From: Pholis gunnellus
Lineage: Eukaryota; Chordata; Actinopteri; Perciformes; Pholidae
Assembly (NCBI GenBank): GCA_910591455.2
Contig: OU342816.1
Span: 16,353,138-16,417,137, forward strand
Reading direction: 5' to 3'
DNA: 64,000 nt
Shown: positions 27,021-39,964 of the stretch, piece by piece
Layout: each line of letters opens with the position of its first letter
How positions within the stretch are numbered: the first letter of the stretch is position 1
Translations under genes and position numbers: made by a program
The notes under the pieces: generated by a model
The model's input: the letters and a program-made list of their open reading frames with translations, nothing else
What the model was told of the DNA's origin: nothing
The model's database searches: none

Positions 27021-28469
27021 TACCCTTGCCAGCGGAAGTGTCTTTGGGCCAGTGATGCCTCAGTTACCCTTCCTCCTACAAAATAGCGTTCCCAAACAAC
27101 TAAACTGCATTCTCGATAACATTTCAAGGGAAATGCATTTCCTCCCAGATTAAGGTTGCGTTCATTGAAAATTGAAAATTGAAACAAAACCAATTAAAAT
27201 TACTTGGATACGTTTCGTAAAACATCACGGATGGGCTTCAAATATGTATGTTTGCTACATGATTTAAGTTATGTTAACTTTTGGTTTTACACAGGACACT
27301 AACAGCCGTCTCCTGGGTGAAAGTCATGTGTTTGTTTGACTCCCCCATCCACCCTGACCACCCCGACCATCCTTCCTACGCAGACTTGAAAATATGTTTC
27401 CTCTCACAATGTATTTCACAATGCCGTTTAGATGTATGGGAATGTAATTTTTAGTAGACGAGGCTAGATTCAGTTGCATGTTTTCTATCAATTGTCTGCA
27501 ACAGATGTTAAAAAGGAATTAAAGATCTTAGCGTGCCTTCGATCTGGCCTTAAAGCGTTGGATTCAAACATTGATGCAGTGCTGTAAAGTTAGGCCCAAG
27601 ACACGTGTCAGGAACTGTACCGGCATTTTAACGAGTGTTCTGATGCTGGATAAGAAAACGCAGCGTTGTTGTAGCATCTGCCTGGTAATTTATCAAGTGT
27701 TATCTGCTCTGTTGAAGAAAAGAACTGGGATTCACACGTACCTATCGTGGTTTTGTGAAATTTGTTTCTGTCATGTTGCTTGTTGAATCAAAATCAAAAA
27801 CAAAGAAATCCATTTAGTTATTACATATCTTCAGTTGGGGTATTTGTGCTCCATTGGAAGGCTGTCAAAAAAGTAAATATCGTGAGACAACTGGAAATGT
27901 AGTTGTTTTTAAATTGCAGTGTGGGAAGCTATGAAGAAGGTTCTAATTATTTAGAGATTATCATTACTGAAATCTATCCCTCTTATGATTTTTTTTGTTT
28001 TTTCATTCAATGTCGCTGTATGACGCAGCTATTTGTTGCAGATGTGGATAACCATTATACATAACTAAATAAGCCTTCTTTGTTTTTTCTTTGCACTGTC
28101 CTGCTGAACCTTCCAACATAAAAGAAAATCTGCAACAGGATGATCTTTTGAGTTATTTAAGTGTGTTTAAGTGGGCGCTGCTTTTGTTGTGTTGTTTTCT
28201 CATCTTCTGCATGATTTTAAGAGCAAATCACATTCAGTACACCGAGTTTAATATTGTCTTATTTGCTGGGTGTGATTTGAGGGAAGGCAAAGTATACACT
28301 CTAAAACCCCATTATGCTTTGAAAACAATGTCAAAACAAATGACAATGAGCACAAAAAATTGCGGAATGATTAATACAACATTGTTGTCACACCACTATA
28401 TGCCATTTGCTTCACCTCGCATATTTGGCTTTGAGGACACACACAGAGGAGAAGCATAAATAATATTTT

Positions 28470-28940
28470 TCAGTCACTCTCTTCTTCAGCACAAATGAGA
28501 TTGCTGTGTGTTTGGCTGCATGCTTGCTCTTTTTCTATGCAAGAATTCCACTGCACAGTGTGCTCTAACCCTAGGTTCAAATTGCCTGCACTGAAAATGA
28601 CCATGGGCTTTTTCTCTACTCTAATTGCACAAGATGCTAATTGGACTTTGGAAATGGCCTCCCGAGTTTCATTGGGGATTTCCACGATGTGAATTCAAAA
28701 GTAAGTGGAGAAGCAAAAAGGTTTTTCAATTGCCACAAGACATCTGGGTGGCCTTGCCCTGAAAGCATATTCATAATTAATACACAAAGTGTGGTGGAAG
28801 GTGGCTTTTTTGACCATATGAAAAGAAGATGTACACTTGGCATGTAAGAAAATGACATTTGAATTAGAGCATGCAGCATTCATTAAATTTAAAGCATGGA
28901 GGCCAGATGTAATTTCTCTGTGCACAGCCTTTCGCACTAA
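28470..28940. other. candidate conserved noncoding element
   Basis: Contains TCTAATTGCACAAGATG, GCTAATTGGACTTTGG, TTCATAATTAATACAC and TCATTAAATTTAAAGC, spaced through repeat-free sequence. Overlapping open frames on both strands (for example 28495-28692 and 28637-28879) are what low stop density gives by chance; none is familiar. Confidence 0.33.
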
Positions 28941-30509
28941 ATGTAAAGGACTGCAAGTCCTTTAAGTGATCATAAAATCTCATTGCAGTTTTTCTTAGTG
29001 TCTGTGACCATACAGCTCACTCCACAAATGTCTCTAAACGCTGTTTAATCTATTACTTAAAATATATATAATCTAGGTTGGCCAACACATACCCATCTTT
29101 TCTGATGCCTTAATATTAAGTGCACTGGATTATCATACTGCTCTTAATTCTTAAATCAAGGCCAAGATTTGTTTTCCCTTGAAGTCAATGTCGCTTTGTA
29201 AATTTTCGATTTGTAAAGAATGAGGAGAGAAGGAAGGAATTGATCAGTGGTGTTGCCTTTCATACGTGGCGAGCGGTGTAGCGTCAGTCGTAAAGGTCAC
29301 AGTGTTGTGCTGACATCATTACTGTAGGTTTTTTTTTTTTTTAAAACGTGGCAATCTGAAAGCCATGGCTGCCTTGAATGACTGTGTTACAGAAAGGCTG
29401 GTGGCAACTAATGGAGACAAGCTCTTTCCATTACAACGCCATCTGTTCCACTGAACAGTACTGCTGGCAGCTGCACACATGTTGGAGCGAGACCTAGAAA
29501 CCAGACAGGAAAGGTCCGAGTCCCCGTGCTCTGAGAAGACCTGACAGAGCCAGTTATTTTATAACAAAGATCTAATTAGCTAAACTGATCAGTGGAAGTC
29601 TTTTGAATCCTCCGCTTGATGTGTTTTTCTGATGCACAAAGCGTGTTGATGTTGGCATTGAGCTGAATAAGGTGAGGTATCAAAGAAAAGCATTAATCAT
29701 GTTGGGGCACTGACATTTGTTCTACTGCAAGGATGTGATTAATCAAACTAAATGGATGATTTGATTTAAATACATAATAAAGATGTGGTTTTTTTTTTTA
29801 TGTGTTTATAATATGTGCTCAAGTGTGTTCCATGTAGTGTAATTGTGTCACTGCTAAAACACATGAAAGCAAAGAAATGTGGGTGTTGATTTGGTCCGAG
29901 GGATTCACCGTGAAGCCATCCTTCTACATGAAACATTTATTCCTCCTAATTCTCCTTGCAGAACCTTTGAGTGGTAATAACATGTTTCTTTCCGCTTGGC
30001 CGTGCCAGCCGAGCGACAGGAAGACTGTAGGCCATAATTATCCTGTTTGTTCAGAGGCTCAGTGCTTTTTATTATTTAAATCTCCTAGGGCTGTGAAAGT
30101 GCTGAGAGGCAATTCTTTCTCCCGTTTCTTTTCTCGCCATGCTGTGTTAGTCAGTGTTAATGCCACTCTGTAATTTTGTGATGTTCTGTTTGCTCAGTGT
30201 TCATCAAGAAAGTGAAAGATGCCTTAACCAAGGAAAAGAAGTGGCATGACAGTGTAAACAAATAACTTGAACAAATTGCTTTATACAGACATAAGTGCTG
30301 ATGATAAAAGACATCAAATAGCTGTATTATTATGAGGCGTCAACTTTTGCACTGGATGCACAATGGAATGATTCCCTTCAACAGTGCAAACACTAGAGGC
30401 TTATAGAGGTGGGCGGCATGGTTCTGTTATCCAGACAGTCACCAATCTATGTGCCTGCGCAATATTCACTAATTCTGATGACTGTTGCAAATAGCTAAGC
30501 ATCAATTGA

Positions 30510-30745
30510 TCAAAATGTATTTGTATGGCACATTTTAAAATACAACAAAGGCTGCCCAAAGTGCTGCACATACAGTAGATAAGCAGTCATACAATCAAAG
30601 ACTGGATTAATAACAGTAAGTGACATCAAAATCGACACAAACTGACACAAATCACACAAACGTGACAACCTAATATGAAGGGGAAGGTTGTTCCAGAGCT
30701 TAGGGGCAGCAACAGAGAAGGACCGGTCATTAATAAGCATGTAAC
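30510..30745 (-). mobile_element. LINE fragment (L2/CR1-like ORF2 C-terminus), degraded
   Basis: On the minus strand one frame contains DRSFSVAAPKLWNNLPLHIR. This is the near-invariant tail motif (AFSVAAPKLWNSLP-LRxR) found just after the reverse-transcriptase domain in L2/CR1-type non-LTR retrotransposons. The frame continues ~45 residues to a stop near 30510, with the expected LKxxLF block no longer readable. No reverse-transcriptase domain is present, so this is a 5'-truncated dead copy. Confidence 0.75.
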
Positions 30746-31409
30746 AATATACACATTTCACATTTTGGCATCATGTCATAAAAATGAGAGCCAAACTTCT
30801 CATTATATATTTTTTTCCTTTCTTATTAAAGCAAGCAATTCAAACATTTTGAAGGACTCATTTCACCGTGTGGGCTGCCACACTGTCAACAATTTCAACA
30901 CCTTTTTACTTTCTGTCCGTACAAGCACCGTAACGTATACTAAGAGCCAGCTTGTCTTACCCTGTAGAGAAAACTTGTTTCGATTAGCTGCCATTTCTTC
31001 ACAGACTGCCATGATAGCAGGTTTCTTTCTGGCACCAAATTAAAGGCCCAACTGTTCCTCCGAGTTAAATAAGAGAATATGCTGTTCGTCCGTGCTCTCG
31101 GGACACATTGAAGCCTTTTCTGATCTGTCGCCTCTATCGGCCCACAGGACCACAGCAAAACAAATGAAAGGAGGGATTCTGCTGTTCTTGGGACAATCTC
31201 TAAAGGCAGATTGAGTGCAACCAAAGGGAATGGGATTAGTTGTCACTTGTCTTGTACATTTTTTTCGCAATAATGACGAATATTAGAATAAACCATTGTT
31301 ATTGTTTTAAATCACAGTACATGATGTAGTCATAGTGTTTGCCTTTCTATGTCTCTCTCTGTGTTTCTGTCATTTAGCATGGGTAGTCTCAGAAAAGTAA
31401 CTTCAGCCC

Positions 31410-32150
31410 TGCAGCAATGGTGGAGAGTAACTGAGTACATTTACTCGAGTAGCCTTCTGCTCTTAAGTGCAGATTTTAGGTTCTTAAAGCCTACTTGCCA
31501 TTCCATGCTACTTTATAGCACCTACTTTTACTCCACCCCATTTCAGAGGGAAAGGTACTGGTGGAAGTAACACACTTACATTTACTCTGGTTACTGTAAC
31601 AAAGTGGAACAAGTTTTTTGTGGACGTTTATTTTTTTTGTATCTGTCGGCTAATTTGACTTTTACGTATTGCTGCTTATCAAAACCATTGTACTCGCTAG
31701 ATTTCAAGTTGCATCCGTTACAGAGTAAAATCAAAAGTCGCATGACATTTCCTGACAAACTGTGTGAAAATGAAACGGATGAACAGGAGATAAACCAGCG
31801 GTGATGAAGAAGCTGCAGGTGTGTCTGAGGCTGCAGGAGCTCTAGAGAGAAGACACTGCACTCCGGTTGTGATGTGTCAGTAATGTCTGCCTCTTCAAGC
31901 ACAATCAAATTAAGGATTGCATATTGGGTGCGGTTAAAATTTGCATTATTGTTCATGCACAGTTTAAAAAGTACTACACAAGTATTAATGAGTAAAATGT
32001 ATTTTCATGAACAGTACTTTCAGGTGCGTACAATATTCTAGTAATCTCCTCAACTCTGTTTGTTTCTACTCCGCTATATTCATTTGACAGCTGTAATTAC
32101 TTGTCAGATTAAGATTTGACATTTAAGAAAGACATACGAGCATGTAAAAT
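31410..32150 (+). repeat. composite dispersed repeat ('AGTACATTTACTCGAGTA' type), probably nested
   Basis: The stretch opens with GGTGGAGAGTAACTGAGTAC, ATTTACTCGAGTA, and then ATGCTACTTTATAGC, CTACTTTTACTCC, CATTTCAGAGGGAAA. This is a repeat seen very often in percomorph genomes. Its usual continuation (CTACTCC..ATTCATTTGACAGCTGTAATTAC, then AGATTAAGATTT) appears only at ~32065-32115. About 500 bases lie between. They start with similar TTTACTCTGGTTACTGTAAC sequence and include TACTCGCTAGATTTCAAG and GCATCCGTTACAGAG. The interior is either a second element inserted in the first or a longer member of the same family. Confidence 0.6.
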
Positions 32151-32174
32151 ACAAAACATTGGTAACGATTAAAC

Positions 32175-32486
32175 CAGTGGTTTCCAATCTTTTTGATACA
32201 TGAAAGCTGTGTCTAACTGGGATCTCATGCCACAGGTTTAGGATGTCTATGGGTTGTTAGCAGGTCCACCAAGCACTTCCCCAAACCTTTCAGATGGATT
32301 CATTCAAACAGCCTGAACGTTCGAGGCCCAAACAGGTAAAATCATCCAATACATTACGAAAAAGATTGGGTGTAGCAGCACTTTGTTTTTTGTCCTTCTG
32401 CCCTCTCCCTTTAAACATCTCACAACCCTTCACACTGTATCTCGTGACCCGTTGAAGCGGCCCAACCCCTAGGCTGGGAACCCCTT
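32175..32486. mobile_element. hAT-type MITE, 312 bp, with 8-bp target-site duplication
   Basis: The left end CAGTGGTTTCCAATCTTTTT and the inverted right end (plus-strand ...GGCTGGGAACCCCTT) match the classic hAT terminal motif CAGTGGTTCCCAA. The element is flanked by GATTAAAC (32167-32174) and GAATAAAC (32487-32494), an 8-bp duplication with one mismatch, the length expected for hAT transposition. It has no coding capacity, so it is a non-autonomous copy. Confidence 0.75.
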
Positions 32487-32719
32487 GAATAAACCATACA
32501 CCTGGATATACAGCTGTTTATAACCAGCTCCACCTGTACCAGCTACGGCTGCAAAGTCGCTGCATTAATATTGACAATCTGCCTGTGTGCATGAACACAC
32601 GCTATACTGACACAGTGATATTACTGTGAGTCACTCTTGCTTTTTTGCATTTCCAATCGCATTATGAAAAATGTTTAATACAACCCCATTACAATATGTC
32701 CTTTCTAGGTGTAACCCTG

Positions 32720-32745
32720 CCCCCCCCCCCCCCCCCCCCCCCCCC
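32720..32745. repeat. poly-C tract (26)
   Basis: A pure run of 26 C, unusually long in an AT-rich context and able to form i-motif/G-quadruplex structures. Its exact length is uncertain. Confidence 0.9.
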
Positions 32746-35329
32746 AACTGACTTTCTATGATAATTACTTCAGAGCTGATAGTGGGAGTTGCTCTCAGTC
32801 AGCACATGAGCTCATACAACACATTTGTACGCAAGACAATAGGAAGAGAAAGAATCCGGAGCCTGGGAGAGCAGAGATATTTGAGCAAGCCTGAAGAACC
32901 CTTTGTTTTGCTTAACGCTGCTTGGAATGAGACCCCAGCAGGGCGGTACTGTATCCTCTGTTAACTCAAGTGTGTATCCGACAGTAAAGGAGTGGGCCAT
33001 AAAATTCGGTGCTTTGGTTAATCTTTCTCCGTCATTTGAAGTCATGTGTGACTTCCTATCAGTCGGAGTGTAGTTTTAGTCTCCTCCAGATGACACTTTG
33101 CTTACGTTTTTCAACAAACTGATTTCAGGACTCGTTTGACCGTGAAAGGAATTTATGCTGTGTTGCCCCTCATTAAGGGCTACTCTACTGTCTCCCGCTA
33201 TGTTTTGTATCAGGCTCTGACCAGTAATGGGCTTTTATTACACATCAATTATTTAGTGTTGCAGAGGCTCCACAAATAATAAAGGATCTCACTATAAAGC
33301 AAGGAATTTCTGTCTGTCTCTGTCTGTGGGTATTTATATCTCAAGATCTACGTGCACACATGGATGGGTTTTTATTGGGGGACCCAAGGACGTGCAGTGT
33401 CGAAGTTGGTGCAATTTAAAACATGCAAACTTTTAATAAACAAGGCGACTCATTGACATGTGGTTCATTTCTTTTTCTGCCGGATGTTGTGATGTACATT
33501 ACAAGTACAACGAGACTCTTCTTCACTTCTCTGGAGTCAATGAGCGATGATGCAAGCAGCACTACTACCGGGGGGCCAAGCGGCATCCGGCCGGCTCCAA
33601 ATGGGCACTCGCTCCAAGCAGCCTCGCGCGCCGAAAGCAGCAGCTTAGTTTCATTCTAACTGCACGAGGCAAAAGAAAGTCCTGCCAACACTACCACAGT
33701 AGAAGTGGCCATAAGTAATATAGTGGTGTGGGTTGGGTGCGGTATCCCGCTTTTGTCTTCAGCGTGATTAGATATTAATGGAATATTTTTCAGTCTAGAC
33801 TTCAGGGTCGAGAACATGAGCTCAATTACTAAAGCAAACCAAAACCGAGAATCTGAACCTAATGACTGGACTGGCTTGGAAATCCTCATTTCATCACAGG
33901 CTGCCTTCCTGTCTTCTTGACCCCTTCTTCCCCCGCGCTATGAAGCTGTCTCCAAAATGATACCAGCCTGATATTTACGACCCTTAAAAGCCATTTGACA
34001 GCCCCACCGTAAATTAATGGCATGTTTACCAGCAGTACCAGGCCACACTCGCGATTTTAAAGAAACAATCCTCAGTAGATGCAGTGATCTTTCTCATAGC
34101 AGAGACTGCGCTTTGATAATTATCATTTCATGGGTTTAAATATGAATACAAAAAAAAAACCAATGACAATAGGGTGAACGATTCTTCCTTCTTGACACTG
34201 TGACATCCATGTATGGTAAAAATATGGTAAAATACAATTAAGCAAATTGTGGCATTGAACATTTCAAACAATGAAAGCATCATGACACAAAAGACAAAAA
34301 TCTTGGTATCGTTCTGTTACCAGGATAACAGCAGGAGCATTTTTCTCTACTCCTGAGACACTAACTTACAGTATGACATTAAAGTATAGGACCTAAGGGT
34401 AGCACTGTCCTTTGGTAAATGCTGAGGCGGCACAATAGCATCTCTTCCCCTCTAATTCTGCCTGTTTACAGAAGGCTGGGTAGCAGAGTTTGGGATTTAT
34501 AGGCAGTTGTGATATGAACGAGCACAAAGACATGAAAATGTCACAGTTTGTCAAATGGCTCGTGACCTGGAAAAAAAAAGAAAAAGAAAAAAGAGCACTC
34601 TTTGCAAAGCAGTGTGAGGCTGCACAGTGTACTGTGTGCCACAACATGTCTGACCACAACGTGTGATCACCCCGGCACTTGAGCGTGCTCAAACACATCT
34701 TGAACGCTCACATGAACAAAGTAAATGTTGGTCGATGTTGTTCATATTCTCTGACGTTGGTATCATTAAGAACGGGGGGAAAAATTGCTTGGCGGTTGAT
34801 GATAAAATAATCACTACCCAGCCGCCCATCAGCCTCTCTTTCCAGCTTCTATGACCTAATTGTGGCTAAATATACGGCATAACTCTGCATTAAAACAGGA
34901 ACACCATTGAATAAACCGCATTGGCCATGTGAACAGCCACTCGCATGTGCTCATTCACATGTAAATCACACCCTCTGTGCAAAGTACCATGATTGGATGT
35001 GTGTCATACATGCATTGAACTGTTTGCAGCATCTACATAAAAACACAATAAGGTTAAAGTTGGGCTGAGCAAGCCAATTGCCTGTGAGATAAGTAGTGTT
35101 TTATTCTGTTCTCTTTTGCTAAAGGCGTATCATGAGAGAGTTTAGCCTCTCAAACCCGATTAACAGGGAATGTAAAGAAGGCTGCTCATGGGTTCTGAAG
35201 TTTTTATATAAATGGAAGGCAATTGTGGATCTATAGGAAGGCTCTTTTCAACATGATTCACAGAAACCTAAAGCTGCCTGCTTAATACGTCATTGCATAT
35301 AGGTGCATGGGGAATTACTTATTGTAAGA
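32746..35329. other. noncoding stretch with a GC-rich island
   Basis: At 33555-33650 a short CpG-rich patch lies in an otherwise AT-rich region, inside a 78-codon frame (33423-33659). I cannot assign it. No other feature is seen. Confidence 0.45.
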
Positions 35330-35390
35330 GGCAGTGTTCAGAGTCCTTACTGCAGATGGAAAGAAACTGCTTCTGAAGCAGGCTGCTTTT
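35330..35390. repeat. possible LINE-tail fragment
   Basis: GTGTTCAGAGTCCTTACTGC followed by AGATGGAAAGAAACTGCTTC resembles the 3' region of a fish LINE in which a similar phrase precedes AAGAAGCTGTTTCTGAG. The match is short and may be chance. Confidence 0.35.
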
Positions 35391-35765
35391 GTGCACAAAG
35401 AGACATTGAATACAATGAATTCCGCATTAAACCCGAGAGTTTACAAGCCATCTTTTTTTCCTCTCAACGCTGCTCACAACAAATACAAAAAAAAAAGAGA
35501 AGAGAAGATTGTAATACTAATGTGTCATGATTACTATCTTAATTTCAACACTGTGGCTGTAAAAACCCGTCATCAAGCAAACTTTCATTTAACTGATAAC
35601 TTCACGTTTGGTGCCATCAATGTTTCTGCACATTTTTTAATTTGCTGCTTGTGATCCAATATGGTAAATGAATCTCGCTGAGTGGGACTTAATGGGAGCC
35701 AGCTGTGCATATCTTCAGTTTTAATAGCTGATTGTTCAGATGATGGTTTGCTTACTTTGATGCAT

Positions 35766-35840
35766 GTTGTTATTATAATTATTATTGTTATAATAACAAC
35801 AATAACAACAACAATAATAATAATGATTATTATTATTAGG
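35766..35840. repeat. AT-rich trinucleotide tract with a 13-bp perfect hairpin
   Basis: GTTGTTATTATAA (35766-35778) and its exact reverse complement TTATAATAACAAC (35788-35800) flank a nine-base loop. They are followed by AACAACAATAATAATAATG and a second ATTATTATTATTA run. The arms are TTA/AAT trinucleotide relatives. Confidence 0.9.
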
Positions 35841-36179
35841 TAATGTGAATACCTAGATTAACTATATCTTTAATTGTTTCAAAGTAATTGAGGATAATGA
35901 ATTGTTGCACATGAAATCATGAAATAATGACACAGGGTCCAATTGGACCTCAATTATAGAGTAACAATTATTAGCACTATTAGGATAAATGCAAACTGGA
36001 AACATTATTCAACTGTAAAAGAGAACAGCCAAAGAGCCTTTTGATTTGCATGTTACAACAAAAAGACCTCCAAAAAAAGGACCACACCATCGATGGCCAA
36101 CTGCAGGAGTGCTTTCCCACCTGTGGTGCTTTCCTGAAGTATTTACGTGATTTTGCCGAACTCTGTATAATAGTTGTCT

Positions 36180-36310
36180 AACATTTTTAATAGGGCGGAA
36201 TTATTAGCTGTCAGTTCCAATTGCTTCCTTCCCCGATCCCCACGTCCTTACATCCAATTAGCTTCTGCGTCCCACATGGGTTTTAAGGCAATTAAACACC
36301 AGAAAATGTA
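36180..36310. other. candidate enhancer core
   Basis: GAATTATTAGCTGTCAG (with TGTCAG, a MEIS/TGIF-type word), TCCAATTGC, ATCCAATTAGC and GGCAATTAAACACC fall within 130 bases. This is a dense set of homeodomain-like cores with a C-rich segment between them. Confidence 0.3.
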
Positions 36311-38659
36311 CACAAAATAAAAAACAACAACAATCAACCTCCTAGTTATGAATTCTGCCCTGATGTGAACTCCCCCCGGGCATTTTCTTCCCCCTGGAAT
36401 CGTTCTTGCTCGTCAACAGCCTTTACCAAACTTGTCTCAGCAAACTTGACACAGCATTAAACGATATGAAAAGATCCGAGGCAAAAAGGTCAAGGCTGCA
36501 TGACTGGGTCTAATGAGAATACAAATCCAAAGTCCCAATCACGCGCTGAAGATGCTGCAATATTCATAACACCCCCACAATACAAAAGATTTGGATGGAG
36601 GTTTTTGATGATTTTTTTTTTCTTTTTTTTTCCTTCCTAAACTGTCTAGAAATGATAAAAGGGTGCAAACATGCTGGCAGATGGCTTGGGCACAGAGTCG
36701 GTATCAACACTCATATTTAATTTATCTGCAGTGTATTGTTACATGTACAGTGTGCTCAAGATGAAGAATATGCACTAATATAGGGCTTATGCGTCTCTCG
36801 AAACTCACACACTCTCTTCATGTGTGAGAGCCTCTTGGTGAGCTTTAATCTCACTGGACACGCTTTGCAAGGTCAGTGCACAGCTAGAAGGGTTAAAGTT
36901 CAAACCATTTGAATTCTGTGGGCAGCAGACGTGTAAAATCAAAGATGTGTGCCAAGCTCAATGTAGCAATGCTGCACGGTTTGGCGTCATGGCGCTCCTC
37001 AGAGTTAGGCAAAGGCTCAAGCTACTGCACATCGATTCTGCTGCTGACTTAGACCGCCTGAGAGCGTTACTGTTGAAAATATGAGGTTGGAAGACGTGGT
37101 GTTGGTTGGTGGTGGGGATGAGATAGGGGGACATCTTATTCTGGATTTGGACATTCAAGTGCTGCTAATGAACAGGTGACGAAGCGTAGGTGTTCAGTAA
37201 AGGTTGTTTGTGCTTTCACAATGCAACCATTACCTTCGCTTAACACTAGACATGAGGCCAGACACTAGCTGGTGTTTCTATAGTAACTCGTTACAGCTCC
37301 TTGAGCATTGCACTATCGAAGACAATTGTGAGACGGGAGGGGAAACAAAAAGATTTTCAAAAAGACAGTAGAGAGAAGTAGAGTGTGAATTTGGACGGTT
37401 TGGTACAATTTAACAGCTTATATTTCGTATATGTTAAAGCTAAGTGAATTGTATTAAATGTGGAAATGAAGTTGCATGTACTGTATTGGCACCTTGTTAC
37501 CAGAAGATGGCAGCAGAACTTAGTTTCAGTGACAAAATCATTTCCCCTCCATTTCTCAGACCGGTGTGGGTGTGTGATGGCAGATCAGTCTCGCCATTGC
37601 TTATCTATTCACTTTGTGATTTAAATCAAATGTCACAAGTCAGAGTTAAAGGCATTACACACACACGCAACATGTTGGATTACAGTAATATTATATAAAT
37701 ATCAATATATTTCCATATTCATTTTTAATTAAGTAAATTCAGAATGCCCCAGCTTTCATTCCTCAAAATTTGACCCAGGCCCCCCCTCCACTTTATTTCA
37801 CTATATGCACGTATTTATGTGTTCATGAATTATCTCTTACTATCAAATACACTCGATAAAGACACAAATGAAGTACTATTCAAGCAAATCTCCTAAATAC
37901 TTTTTTCTCCTCCTGTCCTGGTGGAATATTTCTACAGTTTTCGTAAACCCTCGAAGCAGGTTCAAGTTAAAGGCCTGGAATTATTCATCAGCTGTGTCTA
38001 CTGGAAGAATAATAAGCTGGGGGGAAAAAACAAGACATGTTGTGAATCACATTTAGTGATTCTCATCCTAAACACCAGATTACTGCTTTTCCACCACTTG
38101 ATGGCAGTGTAACTGTGGATATTTGCATTTGCCTAAAATGATAAAAGGAAACCTGTGTTGCTGTGGAAAATACCACCCATGGTACCTGATGGCAACCAGT
38201 TATTTATTTGGCAAAACATGTGAATAGGGACACACACGCACTACAGATGAGATAACGCCACAAAACTCATGAGAAAGGTAGAACAACAGAGAAACCCAAT
38301 GGTAGTCGGGGGGTGGGCGGGTTCATAGGATCAGAAAAAGAGGAAAACACAACATTTCTATCTGTATGTTTGCCACCGAATGTGCATATGTGCCAAGTAT
38401 TCATAGCTTATTTCAAGGCAAAACAAAAAGAGAAGCTAAATCATGTATATTCCTTGCTTTTCGAGCGCTCAGGGCACTGTAGCATATTCAGTTTGAGTGT
38501 CTTCCTTATCCAGTAGAGCAAGAGAAGTCCAGCAGACAGCCCTGTTTGAAATGGTAAACAGCAGTTTGTGAGACAGTCAACATCAGTGTCATGAAGACTC
38601 GAGGCAGCCTGCTGGCCAAGTTTCAATGTTAAACAGAGCACTGTGTACTGTGCTAAGAT

Positions 38660-39080
38660 GAATATTTCATTATGAATGTCATCAGCATGCAGCGAGATGA
38701 CCCGGGCACTGTATGAAATGACCAGCGTCCTGCTAGTATTTGTGCAGCGCTTTGGCAGGGATAATTGGATGAATCTCTGCCCTGAAGATGTCAGGCTGTT
38801 CTGGGTTCAGTGGGGTGTCCGGTCTGGTGCAAGATGAGTGTAATATAATGTAATTATGTACCTAGTTTACTAGCCAGGGAATGCTTTTTGCTGTTGATAT
38901 CTCTAAGTGGGCAACCCGTGGGCATTTTAAGGCCACCAACTTTTGTCCTCGTGGCTAAATTGAGCTTCTCTGAGCTGTGGGCCCCGCGCTGTGCCAGAAT
39001 ACATGCCATTTCAGCCGGGGTTTTGTTCGCGAACAATTTGTTGAGCAACAAAAATAACAATAAGAAGACTAGGCATGAAC
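38660..39080. other. candidate conserved noncoding elements (two blocks)
   Basis: The first block (38660-38800) holds ATTTCATTATGAATGTC, ATCAGCATGCAGC and GGGATAATTGGATG. The second (38920-39080) holds GCTAAATTGAGC, GAGCTGTGGGCCCCGC and CGCGAACAATTTGTTG. Both are free of repeats. Their regulatory role is inferred. Confidence 0.28.
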
Positions 39081-39964
39081 GATCCTCCCCAAATGGTTAT
39101 TTGAGACTTTCATAAATCAAAATATCCCATCGTTTTATACTCCAGTGATTCCTCGAGATCCCTGATTTTAGTTTTGTCAAAGTTCTCTGCAAATGAACTT
39201 TTCTCAAGCCCCGTGTGTCAGCCCACGTTAGGCCCTGTGGCAGTCATTCAGCGGGGGAACGTGGTGAAGTTGTACAAGGTGTGTCGGCGAGATACAGCAG
39301 AGTCAAAAGCCCGCGGCACAGTGTGTATTAAGGTTAATTCGAACTGATTAGATTAAGCAGTGGGGCTGTTGCTGTGGGGAGCAGGAGCATTGTGTCGTGT
39401 CCTGCCGTGAAGGGTGCGTGTTGTGCTTCATCTCCCGCTTCTACGTGCAATTGTAAGGGTGCTACTTCATCCTTAGGGGTAGCAGGTCACATGAGTTCAA
39501 TTCTTTGATAGCATACATCCAGCAGCTTGTCACGCTTGATGGGAGAGTCAAATTGGCTGGGTCTGGAACAAGGGACGCACTCTGAAGGAGGTTGATGAAT
39601 GCTGCTTTATATTAATGCTACATTCCTCCTGACCCTTTTCCGACTGCTTAATGTTCATCATATTGAGTTTTCTCTGTGTGGTGTCTCGATATTATGTGGT
39701 CTGTCCCCGGAGAGCTGAAGTCATTTCCCCTGTTATCCTTCCTTTTTTTTTTAATTCTATGTCCCTGTAATGCTGCCTGAGACGGAGCGCTATACGCTTT
39801 TGCCTATCTGCATGCACATTATATTACAGCCGCCTGGGTTTGTCTTTTCCTTTGTGTGATTTCTGCTCATCCAAAGTAAGGTTCTTTGTTGTTGCCTTTC
39901 CTTCAGTATTTGCACTTTTAAGAAGACTGTGTGCTAAAGCCTCACCTGAGCTATCACAATGCGA

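Noticed and set aside
28091..28459. 122-codon + frame with a hydrophobic stretch (FKWALLLLCCFLIFCMIL)
   Set aside because: Looks like a membrane segment but is T-rich noncoding sequence; no homology recognised and no exon structure.
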